Origin: Lentinus brumalis
Lineage: Eukaryota > Basidiomycota > Agaricomycetes > Polyporales > Polyporaceae
Direction of reading: 5' to 3'
Length of the DNA: 64,000 nt
NCBI GenBank assembly: GCA_001792895.1
Contig: MARA01000002.1
Span: forward strand, 2,356,001 to 2,420,000
The notes under the pieces are model-generated. The model saw nothing but the letters and a program-made list of their open reading frames with translations. It had not been told where the DNA came from and did no database searches. Position 1 is the first letter of the stretch, and the number at the start of each line of letters is the position of its first letter. This document shows, in pieces, positions 21,211-33,027 of this stretch. The position numbers and the translations under genes were made by a program.

Positions 21211-23769
21211 GGCGGGGGAATAGGGTGACCATGTCAGGATAATGCGCAGATTTTATGGCAAACCCAAAACAATCGGCTTCGGAAGATGCGGGCGGCAGAA
21301 GTCGGATGGTCGAAGGCTCGAGAACGGGTTGGGTAAGACGAGCAGGCTTCGGGACCGGGATTTGGTCTACCAAACCTCCTCAAGTCCGTTCCGTGCGTGT
21401 TCATCGAGATCGCGGTGACTAATTCCGCTCTCTGTAAGCATTTTTCGCCCTCCGGCCTTCTCGCTGTCGTACGTGCCCTGCAGAGCACCCTGTATTCAAG
21501 ATTCGACACGGCCTACTTACCTCTCTCGTCGGACACCAAGCAGACCTCCCCAGAGACAGGTTGGTGCACAGTGCAGGAGCCCGATCCTCGCCCGATCGGC
21601 CACCAGTAGTCCGGCGGCTAAGTACGTCACTGACTCAGTCGTTACTACTATCTGCCGTCGCCCGATGCCGATGCAGCGCCCGGATGAGCGGCTCCTGGCC
21701 ATGATTCACACCATGATGCGTTTGCGACGTGCGTCCACCTTCCAGCCGACCTCACCCGACTTTCGTGCAAACCTAGAACCCGTCAGTGCATCTTCGACTC
21801 GCGTCTTTCGTCTTTCCTTGCCGCCTTCACATCATATCTGATACAGCAGGCTGGCCGAGACAGATCGCGAACAATGGATCCTCGGCCGTACTCAGACACA
21901 TGCGGATGTGCGCAGCTCCAGCCGCAGTTTGCGAAGTACGTCGAGTCTGATACGGAATGACCTTGGCGAGGTACGAGACCACACAACGGGTGCATCGTCT
22001 CCTGGTCTAGGAGCCTCTAGGTCACCGTGTTTACCTGCTGCGTCGCACTTGTCGGTGGGTCACTGGCACCATCCACCGGGTCTACGGGCAATCCCTCCCG
22101 GTGCCATAGACCTGGTCCACCGCGTTTCGACTACGTGCATGGTACGCAGCACGCAACGCCTCGAGACCAAATCTGTCGTGTGACTTCCATGCCTTCAGAG
22201 CGTGTCACGGAGTTAATCAGGCTTCAGGGCTAATCCGTCCAAATTCCCGGTGAGTGGTTCTCTCGGCATATACAGCTGCTCAGCACGTTTCTGTCAGCCA
22301 AGAAGAAGAGTGCGGAAAGCAGCGCCCGACGATATCGGGCGAAGTGGGTCACAGGAGTCACTGTTCCGCCAGCCGCGGCCGACCCTATCGAATGCCGAGC
22401 GTTGCGGCATACCACTTTCGGACTCCTCCTCGGAGTTACTGGTCGTTGCATCTGCAGTCTGTGATCAAGCTCAATACATAGCGATCATGCAGGAAGAGAA
22501 CGTCTGCAGGACGACTGTGTTCAATTATCCGGAGGCCGAGAGATTCGCAAGACAAAGCTCAAACACATGGGCAGTGTCCGACAGAAAGGATCGTCCTGGC
22601 CAGAGTTGCTGCGGGATCTTGTGGCACTTTTGCTGAACGCTCCTTTCCAGTCAGAACGTTACTGACTTCATGTGATGCTTCGGAAGGAGGCGATGCCCAT
22701 GTACCAGCGTATTTGGCATGCAACCGCCGCCTGGGGCCCTACCGGCTGCGCAAGGCCTGCGCACGACTGCGTGCGGCTGCGTGCGGCTGCCATACCGCTC
22801 GACTCATGCTTCAAGATGCACAAAGCACGCAAACGTCCGTATTCGAGGTCAGCCGCAGTTGCTGCGAGGCAAGCATCCATAGGACGCAGCGACACGGCCG
22901 AAACAAATTGCGGCAAATCCGCATTACGAGCGCAGCTGTCCGGTACTTAGTTCCTGTCCCCTCTTCCTGTCTGTCACAAGTGCTTTGAGGCGTCATCATG
23001 ACCTGACGATTGGTATCATAGTACGTACAAAACATGGCTTCCCGAAATGCTTTGTGATAGGCGGCGTCCGGCCTGCGTGTGGGCGGTGGATGTAAGTAGG
23101 CTTCTCGCCCGAGCGGTGAGCGTCAGAGAGAAGGAAGCGTTGTAGCTCCTTTCTGACATGGCCGGACTTGCCGAGGTTCAGCGAATATAGCGGACGACGG
23201 AGAATATCGGTTTCTACGACTCATCGGATGTCCCTGATCCTGTAATGCGTTGAAGGACACGCCTCAGCGGTATGACTATGTACTCGGGCGTTATTAACGT
23301 AGCGGTCGGAGAGAGGTGACGCTAAGGCCTGTAACGACTGGAGCGTCCAGTCAGACACAACAGGTGCTTATTCCGCGATTGCCACTTTGCAGCACATATG
23401 TGGCTGCTTTAGCCACAGTTCCGCGGACGCGCTTGTGGCTACCACGTGATCGCGAAGTCCAAGTTTGTCGGGCGTCTATATGGCGAGCCGAGTCCACCTC
23501 CAACTCGGTCCACTCTATGACCCCAGGGTTCCACTTGCTCAGCTGGCTGCTCTCGAGACGCTTTGCTCTGACGGCTCTCATGTCCACTCCGGCATAGTAC
23601 GATTTCTCCTCTGTCCGGCCACCACATCGATAATAGTGCACCGATCATCGTACGAGCGAGGAACTATCTGCGCGAGTCATACGAACGCTCATTGCTTTCG
23701 CGCTCGTGTCCCGCGCTCTCGACGTCAGCTTCGCACACAGCAGAGGTCTTCGCCTGATCATCTGTTAAC
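21211..23769. other. Long stretch with no recognisable gene
   Basis: These 2.56 kb lie between divergent genes (Ytp1-like and the MFS transporter). The open frames here are all below about 130 residues and carry no motif I know, and I could not join neighbours through sensible splice sites. The composition is not CpG-depleted. A two-copy tandem repeat of GTGCGGCTGC lies at 22771-22790. The outer few hundred bases on each side are presumably promoters. Confidence 0.5.
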
Positions 23770-26056
23770 ATGGCTGTCTTGAGGAAGATCCGACACTTCG
23801 TGTGGGGCGAGATTCCGGAGTCGAAGACGGAGCGGAGCCTGCTGCTGAAGATAGATTGGTTCATCTTGTCGTATTGTTGCCTCATGGTGCGTATCCGATT
23901 CCAGGGGTTTGCAACATTCTTGCATCTGACCTGTCTGGTTCTGTGGTCAGTATTTCTCCAACTGTGCGTCTCGAGCCGTATCATGTCCGCACGCGTGCAG
24001 AAACCCTGACGTGCCCATCCCCGTACTCCCTGCCAGACCTCGATCGCAGCAATATAGCCAACGCATATGTCTCCGGCATGAAGGAAGAGCTTAACATGCA
24101 TGGAACGCAATACAATGTCAGTCGCATGCCCCTATGCTTCGGGGATACAGTGGGATCAATGCACGCTTCCTACAGCAAATTAACACGATCTTTACCTGCG
24201 GATATATCGTCGGGATGATACCAAGTGATTTGACATGCGTTACGAATACGTCGGAACACAATGTCTGACCAGTCTCGACTCCGCATGGACAGATAACCTG
24301 ATGCTACAGGTCGTGCCGCCCCGGATATGGTTCCCTGCAATGCAAATCATCTGGGGTGTCCTGACTTTCTGGTACGACGCCAATCTGTCATTCGCAAGGC
24401 GATGTACTGACCTTCTGTGATCATACTAGCACCAGTGCGGCGTCGACAGTTCAGCAGGTGAGCTATTGCTGAACATCCGCGACTAGGTTTTGGCCTGACA
24501 GTAGCGACCATGACAGATATACGTCATCCGGTTCTTTCAGGGTATTGCGGAGTCGTCGACGTTTGTCGGGACGCACTACATCCTCGGCTCGTACGTCATG
24601 TCATGTCCAGCTCTAATTTTGTTTGATTGAACTTTGCTGGTGGGCCGTCAGATGGTACAAGCCTGGAGAGCTCGGGAAGAGGTCTGGTATATTTACGTCC
24701 TCTGGTCTGGCTGGCACGTTGTAAGTCTGCTTGGGCATCACACACTGCAGCACACTGAGCCTCCTTTTGCAGATTTTCAGGCCTTCTGCAGGCTGCTGTA
24801 TACACGTACGGTTGTTCTTCGTCTACTTGCTTCGGAGCTGAATCTTGTGTCGTCCAGTAATTTGAATGGCGTTTCCGGACGCAGTGGATGGCGCTGGCTG
24901 TGAGTATGGCATCTCCAGTATCTGAGTGTACATGCAATGCTGATTGGTTGCATGTCTGCAGGTTCATCATAGATGGGGTCATTACAATGCCTATCGCGCT
25001 GTACGGATTCTTCATGTTCCCAGACGTTCCTACCACGACGAAAGCGTTCTATCTGTCAGAAGAGGTCAGTGTGCTGCACAAATTCGACAGGGCACTATGG
25101 ATACCAACTAAGGCTGCCGCACTGTTTAGGAACGTCTGATTTCATGCGAGCGACTGGAGACTGACAAAAACAAGGACATCGATCACGGCCATCTGTCTTG
25201 GAGCATCGTCAAGCGCGTCGTTGGCAACTGGCGGTGGTATGGATGCAGTCTGCTGGTATGCTCATCATCGTGTTTGTGACTTCCGAAGAACTCATGACGT
25301 GCTGTCCTGTCTCATCCAGTTCGCTATTTCGGGCGAGACAGAAAGCTTCGGCTCGAACAACCTGATGGGCCAATGGTTGAAGGCCATCGGGGGTTTCACA
25401 GTCCCCCAAATCAGTACGTCCCCCGTTCATGCAGCCGTCAATTATCAAGTCAAGCCTGACCGTCCATCTCGCGCGCAGACAACTACCCCTCTGGCGCTAC
25501 CGCATTCGCCATCGTCTCCACGCTCGTCTGCGCTACCTGGACAGACGCGACGCCCTCACGCTCCCGGTGGCCCGTACTGGTCTACATGTCTATCTGCTGC
25601 ATCATTGCCAGTGCGATCCTCCTCGCACCCTCCTCGCCCTTGGGCGCGCGTTTCTTCGCATGGTACCTTGCGGGCGCGAGTTACGCAGGGCAGGCGACGA
25701 CGTTCGCGTGGGCGAACCAGATCTGCGCGGACGACCACGCCGCGCGCGGAGTCGTGCTCGCGTCGATGAACATGTGGAACAACGTTGTGAATGCGTGGTG
25801 GCCGCTGGTGTTCTATCCCGCCACGGATGCGCCGCGGTTCACGAAGGGCTTGTGGGCGATGATCGGGACAAGCATTGCGACGCTGATCGTGACGTGGTTT
25901 GTGTGGTACATGGAGCGGAGGGAGACCCGGTCGAGGCAGGAGCAGGTCGAGGGCGCTGACGGAGGGCGAGCGCGGGAGAATGCTGCCGACGAGAGATTGG
26001 GACGGAAGTCGAGCAGAGGTGAAGACGAGAAAAGCGTCACTAGTCGACATTCGTGA
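23770..26056 (+). CDS. MFS transporter, allantoate/nicotinate/pantothenate (ACS) family
   Basis: This plasma-membrane anion:cation symporter belongs to the Dal5/Tna1/Fen2/Liz1 group, which takes up small carboxylates or vitamins. The start MAVLRKIRHFVWGEIPES leads into KIDWFILSYCCLM, YFSNYLDRSNIANAYVSGMKEEL, TIFTCGYIVGMIPNNLMLQ and PPRIWFPAMQIIWGVLTF. IYVIRFFQGIAESSTFVG and [20 protein letters not shown] are also diagnostic. A central loop follows LSEE, and the second half runs to VTWFVWYMERRE with a charged cytosolic tail ending VTSRHS. Ten or more introns all splice in frame, so the gene is intact. The substrate cannot be read from the sequence. Confidence 0.92.
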
Positions 26057-26358
26057 CGCTTGAACAACAGAAGTAATGGGTAGACATCCTTGTACGCTCT
26101 GTACTGATTTTTCCGTCACCACATAGAACTGCACGCCGATCTAGATATTCACCAGAGCCCCTCCCGTCTGCCACGCGCACATACAACGTGCCCCGCGTTA
26201 CTCAACACCGATGTCAACATATCATACACTCGTCGGCTATGCAATCATCACAAGAAGTAATTCTTAGCGAGCACCGCTGCAGCGGCCCGCGGGTGCTCAA
26301 AAGAGATCGTGCCATATCCAGACATCACCGAGTCAGACTCCCTCCTCCGCCTCGGGGC
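26057..26358. other. Intergenic between convergent genes
   Basis: These 302 bases separate the stops of the MFS gene and the coiled-coil gene. They are probably two 3' UTRs. Nothing else is seen. Confidence 0.5.
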
Positions 26359-27975
26359 CTACGCGAGCCGCTTATCGCCGGGAAGGAGCCCATATTCCTT
26401 CAGAAACTCGAGCGATTCGACCTTACTTCCCACGTTCTCAAGCTGGATGCAACATTGGACCAGCCTGCCTTCCATGACGTCCCTCCTGAACTTGGATGCG
26501 TCCATGTCCGGGTTTCTATCCTTGAGCTCCGCCAGGAGCTTTTCCGTGTCCTACCGATCAACGCGACGGATTCAGCATCGTCCGTAGAAAGGTGTAACGA
26601 CACGACACACCTCTTCCGGGAGCTTGCTCCAGATGGACTTTACCGGAGTGTAGGTCAACTTGTGCTTCCCCAGGTAGAACCATCCAGATTCGGAGTCCTG
26701 CAAGGAGCATTCGTCAGCGCCAACTCGAAGTCAGGAGTGCTCGCAATCACCTCCTTAGCAGGGTAGGAGAAGAGATTCACTTCCCCAATGCCGTTGGACC
26801 ACTCTTGGACCTTGCGAACCATAGCCGCGTCGCCCCATCCGATCAGGTACGTGGCCGACAGGCTTTCCAGGATGACCGGCCTATACACAAACGCGGTGTC
26901 CGCCTCCGCGTGGACGCGGATGTCGTACCCTGACTCGAATTCCAAGCTGCAGCGCACAAATTGCGTCTCAGCCAACTGGCGTGGTCTTGGACATGTCCCA
27001 CGCACCTCCAGATCGAGCGGATCTATAAAGTGTCAGTCTCTCATCTATTCATGTGACATTCATGTTCGGTTCACCGGACTCACCATATCATCATCAAGCA
27101 CCAGACGATCCGCCAAAAGATCGAAGGGGATTGGTCCATGGGAGACCGACGTCGCGGGGCACCTCTCAAATTCGAGATACCAGTGCAGGCGTTTCTTGCC
27201 AGTCTTTCGGTTCTTCGGGGAGTCGGCAACGGAGGAGGTCGACACGTTCGTCTCTACGGAGGAAGTGCGAGTAACCGTCCTCTGGTTGTTCACGGCGTTT
27301 GTCCTGGTCAGAGGAGCATGGGTCACTGGTCCAATGGACACGCTCGCAACTGAGCGTGCTGGACGGATCGTCGATTCGTCGTCGGACTCGACAGGTAATT
27401 CGCGCTGAGGATGCTGGAGCTTCTTCGCAGGAGCCAACGTAATCTGTTTGCTCGCTCTTCTGGTCGCAACGTCGGGAGGAGCCTCCTCCGCCTAACATGA
27501 ACATCGGATCACCAGGCAGGCAACACACAACCACCCAGCACGCACCTCCTGGTGGCTGAGCAAGTCCTCGATGAACTTGTGCGCATTCGACAGCTCCTTC
27601 AGCGCGTCGTTCCGCTCACGTATGACTCTGGCAAGCTCCGGGGCCTTTGCCTCAACCACTCGATGCAACCCCTCATTCTCCTGCTCAAGCTGTTGGATTT
27701 CCAGGGCCCGCGAGAGGTTCTGCGCCTCGAGCTCTTCGATCTTCGCTTGGAGAAGGCTCGTGCGCTCATCAGCGGCCTGAGTAGCTTGGCGGAGCTGAAG
27801 CTGGAGCTTCCTCATTCCTGTCATCAACCCGGCAAGCTGGTGGCCACAAACGCGTCCGATTAGCCACCTTGCGCCCACACTGCACATCGACCACAAACGG
27901 ACCACGTACCTCGCCCTGCAAAGCCTGGAGTTCAGAGACCGGCAGCTCGCCGGCGGGGGCGTCGGCGACAGGCAT
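26359..27975 (-). CDS. Hypothetical coiled-coil protein
   Basis: I do not recognise the family. The gene splices cleanly over about six exons to roughly 460 residues. The N-terminus MPVADAPAGELPVSELQALQ runs into a long coiled coil (about residues 25-125) with heptads such as KIEELEAQNLSRALEIQQLE and ERNDALKELSNAHKFIEDL. A basic, Ser/Thr-rich disordered segment follows, with GKKRLHWYLEFER at its end. The second half is more compact: FVRCSLEFESGYDIRVHAEAD, SATYLIGWGDAAMVRKVQEW, ESGWFYLGKHKLTYTPVKSIW. A final helical part has KLLAELKDRNPDMD, and the protein ends KRLA-stop at 26359. It is probably nuclear or cytoskeletal, but that is a guess from composition only. Confidence 0.75.
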
Positions 27976-28527
27976 GGTGGCGAGAAGAGAGTGCGATCCG
28001 AGTATGCTCGTACAAAGACGTCAATGTTGGACAACCGAGCTGATCGAGACGTCGCGGGTGAAGACGCAGCGGCCAATACGGGGCGTGTGCGGCATGTGCA
28101 ATGCAGCGGTCCCTGTGCCCTGCGTCGCCGGATAGATCTCTGTCAATAACAGAAAGTTTCGCCATCCGGGCTGGTCACCAGCCTGTGGTCCCAGCTTCTC
28201 CCGATCGAGGATGCCCGAGTTGGCAGAGTGGCTTCATTGATTACGTGCTTCTGGACCCTGGCCGTGTCCTGGCTTCACATACGAGGGAGCGATGGTATCA
28301 GCGCGTTCTGCGTCCGCTATCGATTGAGGACGGGCTCTGGGACTCGGATGTCTTTCTGAGCCAAACCCTTGCTCAAGATGCCACGGCGCGTCTGAGCTGC
28401 TCGTGCGCGCCCACGTGGCCGCGACTCTCTACGAACCATCGCGGAAGCATCTCGCGTGGCCACCCGCGGCCCTCTTACTCCCTTTCACCGACTCGGAGAC
28501 CCAGCGCGGAGACCCAGCGGACTCGCG
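27976..28527. promoter_or_regulatory. Divergent promoter region, coiled-coil gene / ACMSD-like gene
   Basis: These 552 bases lie between two divergent starts. No TATA box stands out. The stretch contains a GCCCGAGTTGGCAGAGTGGC segment (28212-28231) that superficially resembles the 5' half of a tRNA but has no matching T-arm. Confidence 0.5.
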
Positions 28528-29883
28528 ATGTCTGCGCAACGCCTCCTCGTCGACATACACACGCACGTCTACCTCCCGCGCTACGCGGCCTTCCTCCGCA
28601 GCCGCACCTCCGTCCCGCGTATATTCACGCGCAACTCGCCAGAGTCGGGCAAGCCAGAGGAACGCCTCCTCATCCTCGACGACGAACCAAACGGCGGACG
28701 GCCCATCGGAGCACAGGTACCTCCCGCGCGGACCCATTCCCGGCCCCTGAACACCGCTGAGGCAGATGTCGCGCCCCGCGCGTAGTATTGGGACAGAGAT
28801 GAGAAGCTCAAGTTCATGGACCGGCATGCTATCGACGTGTCGGTGGTGAGGTGCGTACTCTGCTGTTGTCGCTCCCCCACTCGATTAAACCCAACACGGT
28901 GCCTTGCAGCTCCGCAAACCCGTGGCTCGACTTCCTCCCCGCCCAGACAGCGCACACCCTCGCCGGCGAACTCAACCATGACCTCGAGACGTACTGCTCG
29001 ACCGGGCCTTCTCTCCAGCAGGATTTGAAGCGCCTCTATGGTTTCGGTCTCCTCCCGCTCGTCCCTGGGGCCACCACCGAGTCCCTCGTCTCTACCGTCG
29101 AGCAGATCGCGTCCCTCCCGCACCTCAAGGGCATTATCATGGGCACGCGCGGCGTCGGCAAGGGCTTGGACGACGAGGCTCTCGACCCTGTGTGGGCTGC
29201 GCTCGAGAAGGCCGGCCTCGTCGTGTTCCTCCACCCGCACTACGGCGTGGACAAGAACGCCTGGGGTGAGAAGGAGAACGGGCACGTACTCCCGCTCGCT
29301 CTGGGTTTCCCCTTCGAGACCACGATCGTAAGTCGCGGTGCTTCGCGCAACACCACGCTCTGATTATCTCTCACAGGCGACGACGCGGTTGATTTTGTCC
29401 GGAGTGTTGGACCGCTACCCCAACCTCCGTGTACTGCTCGCCCACTCCGGAGGTGCCCTCCCCCAGCTCTCATCACGTCTTGCTTCCTGCATTGCGCACG
29501 ACCCGCTCGTTGCGTCCCGTCTGAAGCACGACGCACGATACTACCTGGGCAAGCTCTATTTCGACGCCGTCGCATACGGCTCTGAGGAGCTCGGCTTCGT
29601 GAGCGACGCGATCGGTCGAGCGGAGCAATACGCCAACGCTGGCGCGTCCGCGGCAGTGTCGAGCGCAAAAGGCACTGACGGTACGGAGAAGCGGAGAGCG
29701 GGCGCGAAGAGAATGCTGTTCGGGACGGACCACCCGTTCTTCCCACCGCTCAGCGCGACGGAGAAGTGGAAGAGCGTGGTCGAGAACCTGGAGGCAATCG
29801 ACGGGGTGTACGGGTGGGACGAGGCCGAGAAAGGTGCCGTGAGGGGAGGAAACGCGCTCGCGCTGTTCAACTTGGGAGCATGA
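28528..29883 (+). CDS. Amidohydrolase, ACMSD-type decarboxylase
   Basis: This zinc-dependent decarboxylase of the amidohydrolase superfamily is closest by motif to aminocarboxymuconate-semialdehyde decarboxylase, which diverts ACMS away from quinolinate and NAD. The N-terminus LLVDIHTHVYLPRYAAFLR holds the metal-binding HxH. Joined exons then give YWDRDEKLKFMDRHAIDVSV and SANPWLDFL. GFGLLPLVPG and HLKGIIMGTRGVGKGLDD follow. GLVVFLHPHYG and VLLAHSGGALPQL carry further metal-site histidines, and MLFGTDHPFFPP contains the conserved Asp. It has four exons and about 385 residues, ending LFNLGA. Related gamma-resorcylate decarboxylases share these motifs, so the substrate is not certain. The gene faces the quinolinate phosphoribosyltransferase, with 132 bases between the stops. 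Confidence 0.88.
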
Positions 29884-30015
29884 GACCGGCAGAGTAGTTG
29901 CTTGGCTGTCTGCTGGATAGAGCTACATATATGTATGAAAGACATGTACAAGACCCAGTGCTGTTGTACATTGCATGTGTACGATCCCTCGTTTCCCGTA
30001 TCCCTGACGATACCC

Positions 30016-31396
30016 TTACAAGTTCTTTGGTTTCTGGATCTTCAAGCTGAAGTCTATGTGCTGCACTGACTGGTGCACGGCGCTGGTACTGATGATGTCG
30101 ATCTCTGCAACGGTTGTCAGCTACTTACTCACTACTGGCAAACGACCTGCCCAACACTCACCGTTCAGAGCCCGCCCGTGGATGTTGGACTCGGTGATGT
30201 TCCCGCTACTCTCCAACCGGAACTTGCGCTTTCCTGTCCACCTCTCCTTGAGACGGCGAGCAACGCCCACAAGTTCCGAGCCCTCGATGTTGTCGAGCAT
30301 GACGATGTCCGCTCCAGCGTCGATCGCCTCGTCCGCCTCCGCCTCCGAGCCGACCTCCACTTCGAGCAATAGGCTAAATCCGCCGACCTTCCGGGCTTGT
30401 TGAATTGCTTTCGTAATGGAGCCTGCATTGCATCGCGGCGAAGTTCGCGTCCGAGCGGAAGCGCAGTCAAGCAGCCATCCCGCATGGTCAGGAAGCGCGT
30501 GCAGTTGAACAGATCAAATGGACGGGTTGCATGAGCGCGGCACCCCCCACAGAGCCCAAGGAGAAGACGCACCCGAAGACCAGATGTGGTTATCCTTGAG
30601 CATGATCATGCTCGACAAGTCGTGCCGGTGTGGGTCGATCCCGCCCACGAGCATGCCGTACTTCTCCACGAGTCGGAAGCCCGGCGTCGTCTTGCGCGTG
30701 CCCGCGACGATACCCTTGTACCCGCTCGCCCGCGCGAGGTCCTGGATCTTCTTCGATCTGTTCGGGGCGAGTCATGCGTCATGCCGCTGTTTCGCGGGAG
30801 AGCGGGTGGGGGCGACGACGTACTGTGTTGCGATGCCGCTGCACCGCGCGAGCATGTTCAGCGCGACACGCTCGCCGAGGAGGATGTGCCGTGCCTTCCC
30901 GCGGACGGTTGCGACGTGCTTGACGGGCTCGAACGTGGCGCCCTCCTTCATGTGCCATTCGACCCTGCCGGCGTAGACGGGTGGACATATGTCAGCTCAC
31001 GTCTTGCATATCGGGCGCCCCTCGAGGAACGCGCGGTACGCCTCAGGGTAAGTGAACACCGCCGGCCGGTGGTGCATGGGGTTCCAGACTGGTGGACGGC
31101 CAAGAGATTGGGAAGGTGGAGAAAACGCGGAGGAGAAAGGTCGCGCGAGAGGCATGGAAGACCACTTACTCGCAACCCAGCTGGGTAAACACCTCCTCGA
31201 AGAACGGCGCACCCGCGAGGACGGCAGCTTGCTTGCCCTTGCCAAGCAAGAACGCCTCACGCAGCACTTCGCCGACGACGAAGCCTCCGTAATCGAAGGA
31301 CGGGGTGTCTTCTTGGAGCCATGTCGTGATCTGGGTCTTCCAGCTCGGTGGGAGCAGATGCGCGAAATTGTCGACCTCGTCCTGGGATGCCGCCAT
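30016..31396 (-). CDS. BNA6: Nicotinate-nucleotide pyrophosphorylase (quinolinate phosphoribosyltransferase)
   Basis: The enzyme converts quinolinate and PRPP to nicotinate mononucleotide, the last committed step of de novo NAD synthesis from tryptophan. The start is [31 protein letters not shown] follows. After introns come [35 protein letters not shown] and the PRPP/quinolinate site [21 protein letters not shown], with [37 protein letters not shown] and [15 protein letters not shown] build the barrel's C-terminal half. The end is [15 protein letters not shown]. Splicing is in frame throughout, with about 300 residues. The neighbouring ACMSD-like gene acts on the precursor of this enzyme's substrate if the ACMSD call is right. 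Confidence 0.94.
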
Positions 31397-31847
31397 GATG
31401 AGGACCAGACAGTGAGCTGCAGAGATAGAAGAGGGACCGAGGTACAGACGACGGCAAGGGCTCAGTCAGAGTCGGTCAGAGACGTACTTATCCGAGTTCA
31501 TGTCATCATCTCCGGTATTGAAGTGGTCGATCGGCCCGGTGCCGCGGCGGACCTACCACATTGTACACGCAGAGAAGTTCGAAGTTGGTTGCGAACACTT
31601 CCTTCCTGTCGACGCAAACTCTCCAGCCGTGCCAATAGCAGGGACGGTAGGCTAGATTGTGATGCACACTCACGATACCCGACTACAAAAGCGAGCGAGC
31701 GACAGTCCTGATACCGTAAACCAGGGGAGGAAAATCTGCCCTAGAATGCGACATCGTACATATACCACCATTCGGTCAAAGACAAAAGATTAGAACAACT
31801 CTACTGAGGGGGAAGATCGTCCACCAAATACAACCAGTCGAAATGCT
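31397..31847. other. Intergenic, QPRT promoter and GPI-protein 3' flank
   Basis: These 451 bases lie between two minus-strand genes. They hold the upstream region of the quinolinate phosphoribosyltransferase. I see no gene or clear core-promoter element. Confidence 0.5.
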
Positions 31848-32547
31848 TTAGGCAAGGAACGCGCCAAGGAGAGCGAGACCGGCGAAGACGCCAGCCTGCA
31901 TACCCGTGGAAGCGGAAGCACCGTTGCTGCCGGTGGGCGTAGTGGAGGTGTCGGAGGAGCTGGGGTTGAGGGCATCAGTGGAGCTGCCAGCGTTGGCCCC
32001 GGTGCTCGTGGGAGTGATGGTCCTGGAGTTCACGATGGTTCAGTATGTAACGGGGGTAGTAGGCAGACAGCCGGAGAACACTCACAGAGTACCGGTGCCT
32101 GTGGTAACAGTGCCAGTCAGGGTCGAGGAGAGGCTGGCTGAGGCCTGCTTGATAGTGAACTGCTCAGATTGCGCGAGGATGGTGTTCGTGTTCTCGGCGT
32201 CCTTGACGAGGTTGACCTGGAAGCCAGTGCCTGCCTTCCACCCGCCGCTAGGAGGGTTGACGTTGATCTTCCCGAGGCTTTTGTCCACGAGGGCGTTGAG
32301 AACTTGCGACGTGGGAGGGAACTCGCTCTAGCATCATGTTCGTCAGTCGACACATCCCAGACCCTCTGAGCATGCCTCGCACCTGGTTGACTAGAACGAT
32401 GGTGAAATTGGCTGCGTCAGTGTCGACGGCGTTCCAAGCGACGGTGTTGGGGCCCGTGATGGTCCAACCGGTCGCGTTGGTCGGCTGGGTGACCTGGAAA
32501 GCGAGGGCAGAGGCGGCGAAGGCGAGGAGGGCGGCGATGGAACGCAT
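31848..32547 (-). CDS. Kre9/Knh1-like Ser/Thr-rich GPI-anchored protein
   Basis: This extracellular GPI protein is of the kind linked to beta-1,6-glucan and cell-wall assembly. A signal peptide (MRSIAALLAFAASALA) is followed by FQVTQPTNATGWTITGPNTV and NFTIVLVNQ, the compact Kre9/Knh1-type N-terminal domain. After an intron come SGGWKAGTGFQVNLVKDAEN and SEQFTIKQAS. A short Ser/Thr-rich stalk (SSSDTSTTPTGSNGAS) leads to the hydrophobic C-terminal GPI signal GVFAGLALLGAFLA-stop. It has three exons and about 185 residues. Many paralogues of this family exist in basidiomycetes, so a specific gene symbol is not justified. Confidence 0.85.
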
Positions 32548-33027
32548 GGCTGCTGAGGTCGAGGAGCTGGTGAGGGTTCGGTTTAAGGACGGTAGCGGAG
32601 AAGGAACGTGGGGGATGCGCGACGAAGCGGCGGCAAGGGAGAGGAGTCTGTCCGTGACGGTTGAGAGACAAGGCGAGAAGCTGCCAGCCCGGAGTCGCCC
32701 ACCGGCCAGAACCAGCCGCTAACCCCATATCCGGACATGGGCCAGACCGCACCACAGCCACAAAAGTTAATTTCTCGCTTTGCCTCGGGCTCCAACCAAG
32801 CTCCAACCCCGAGCGAAAATCATACAACCGAAGCTCATGCGCGAACATACCTGCACACGTTCTCTCGTATGCGCGCAAGTGGGACTGTCGGCAAGAGCTC
32901 ACTGTCCCGCTCGTCCATCGGCTTGACAACGATATCTGACGGAGGTGACGGAAGCCCGATCGAACAGACAGCAAACGCACGATGTCAATTATTCTGCACG
33001 ACACAGGCCGACGCCACGCCGTGCATT
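32548..33027. other. Intergenic, GPI-protein promoter and Gemin2 3' flank
   Basis: These 480 bases lie between two minus-strand genes. Nothing beyond promoter and 3' UTR sequence is apparent. Open frames on the plus strand here are fragments without motifs. Confidence 0.5.

Noticed and set aside
28205..28290. tRNA-like start GCCCGAGTTGGCAGAGTGGC
   Set aside because: It looks like an acceptor plus D-arm, but no T-arm (GGTTCRANNCC) or matching 3' acceptor strand follows within 100 bases.
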